From NCBI GenBank assembly GCA_002311285.1, contig DBZU01000069.1, positions 996-6,195 on the forward strand: a DNA stretch of 5,200 bases. Reading direction: 5' to 3'. The DNA is from Dehalococcoidia bacterium UBA1152 (GTDB lineage: Bacteria > Chloroflexota > Dehalococcoidia > Lucifugimonadales > UBA2962). The position numbers were made by a program, and so were the translations under genes. Positions 4,811 through 5,200 of the stretch are shown one piece after another (within the stretch, counting starts at the first letter, position 1; every line of letters begins with the position of its first letter). The notes under the pieces were generated by a model, which ran no database searches, had not been told where the DNA came from, and was given only the letters and a program-made list of their open reading frames with translations.

Positions 4811-5200
4811 TTATTTAAAACGGTTAGGATCAAACATCGTAGTATCCATATATTTTTGCTCGCCTAAAATCTCTTGCGCCGCAAGTAACCCCGTTCCCGG
4901 ACCCGTTGCGATTCCCATCATTGCATTACCGGCGGCAATTATAAGATTTTCAAACCCTTTCGGGCGACCTAACAGAGGCAATCCATCAGGAGTTGTTGGC
5001 CTAAGTCCTGCCCATGTCTTAATAATTCGAAGTCTATCAAAGTTAATTGCTGGCAAAGCAGATTTAGCTGCCTGTAAAAGTGCATTAACACGCTTCTGGT
5101 TGATAGACAGATCGATTCCTGCTAATTCAAGCGTACCTCCAACTCGCAATATTTCACCCATTGGTGTGATTGCCGTCTTAGCCTCAGAAAGCATGATTGG
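4811..5200 (-). CDS. FAD-dependent oxidoreductase, DadA-like C-terminal part
   Basis: The frame is open to the right edge on the minus strand, so the N-terminal two-thirds, including the FAD-binding GxGxxG, lies outside. The ATG at 5192-5194 is internal, because PI before it continues the family pattern. In the 129 visible residues, ITPMGEILRVGGTLELAG (residues 11-28) is the substrate-domain strand pair seen in the DAO family. TWAGLRPTTPDGLPLLGR (62-79) and NLIIAAGNAMMGIATGPGTG (85-104) are the C-terminal FAD-contacting motifs of D-amino-acid dehydrogenase-type flavoproteins. The terminal FDPNRF resembles the DadA ending. Such enzymes oxidise D-amino acids or other secondary amines to imino or keto acids and pass electrons to the respiratory chain or oxygen. 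Substrate cannot be fixed from this part; glycine oxidase-like or other DAO members remain possible. Confidence 0.88.
   Translation of the reverse strand, partial: PIMLSEAKTAITPMGEILRVGGTLELAGIDLSINQKRVNALLQAAKSALPAINFDRLRIIKTWAGLRPTTPDGLPLLGRPKGFENLIIAAGNAMMGIATGPGTGLLAAQEILGEQKYMDTTMFDPNRFK

Noticed and set aside
1..5200. CRISPR arrays, tRNA or rRNA genes, insertion sequences, attachment sites
   Set aside because: No regularly spaced repeats, cloverleaf-like segments, transposase or integrase motifs or flanking terminal repeats were seen on either strand.

Overview
The window reads as a stretch of bacterial chromosome with moderate to low GC, short intergenic gaps and Shine-Dalgarno-led genes. 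The bacterial signs are a long-form ribosomal protein S14, a TatA, and GGAG/GGGAG ribosome binding sites. The gene mix (Asp-box beta-propeller, a small protein resembling the DUF5679 zinc ribbon, a classical SDR, a DadA-like FAD oxidoreductase) would suit an uncultured marine Chloroflexota lineage of the SAR202 type. That assignment is an inference from family content and is weak. No phage, transposon, CRISPR, tRNA or rRNA signal is visible.

Layout. Positions 1-1623 (+) hold the 3' part of a large Asp-box (BNR) beta-propeller protein that ends in a separate C-terminal beta-rich module. A probable hairpin terminator follows, then an AT-rich 300-base gap. At 1924-2106 (+) is a 60-residue protein that resembles a zinc ribbon whose cysteines have all been replaced. 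A near-perfect 19-bp stem-loop lies just behind it. At 2242-3045 (+) is a complete NAD-type short-chain dehydrogenase. Facing it at 3131-3436 (-) is a lone rpsN encoding the cysteine-poor (zinc-independent) S14, with a TTG start codon. A 200-base AT-rich divergent promoter region separates rpsN from a cysteine-rich 65-residue protein (3637-3834, +), which is followed at 55 bases by tatA (3890-4105, +). The right end carries two minus-strand genes in an operon-like pair: the C-terminal part of a DadA-type FAD oxidoreductase (entering from the right edge, ending at 4811) and, 21 bases downstream of it, a six-helix membrane protein with an internal duplication (4208-4789).

How they work together. 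Most neighbours have unrelated housekeeping or metabolic roles, and no obvious multi-gene defence or secretion system is present. The one theme that recurs is zinc and cysteine. Within about 2 kb there is a zinc-ribbon-like protein without cysteines, an S14 of the zinc-independent class, and a small eight-cysteine protein. This could reflect zinc economy, but no recognisable Zur box was found, so it stays a hypothesis.
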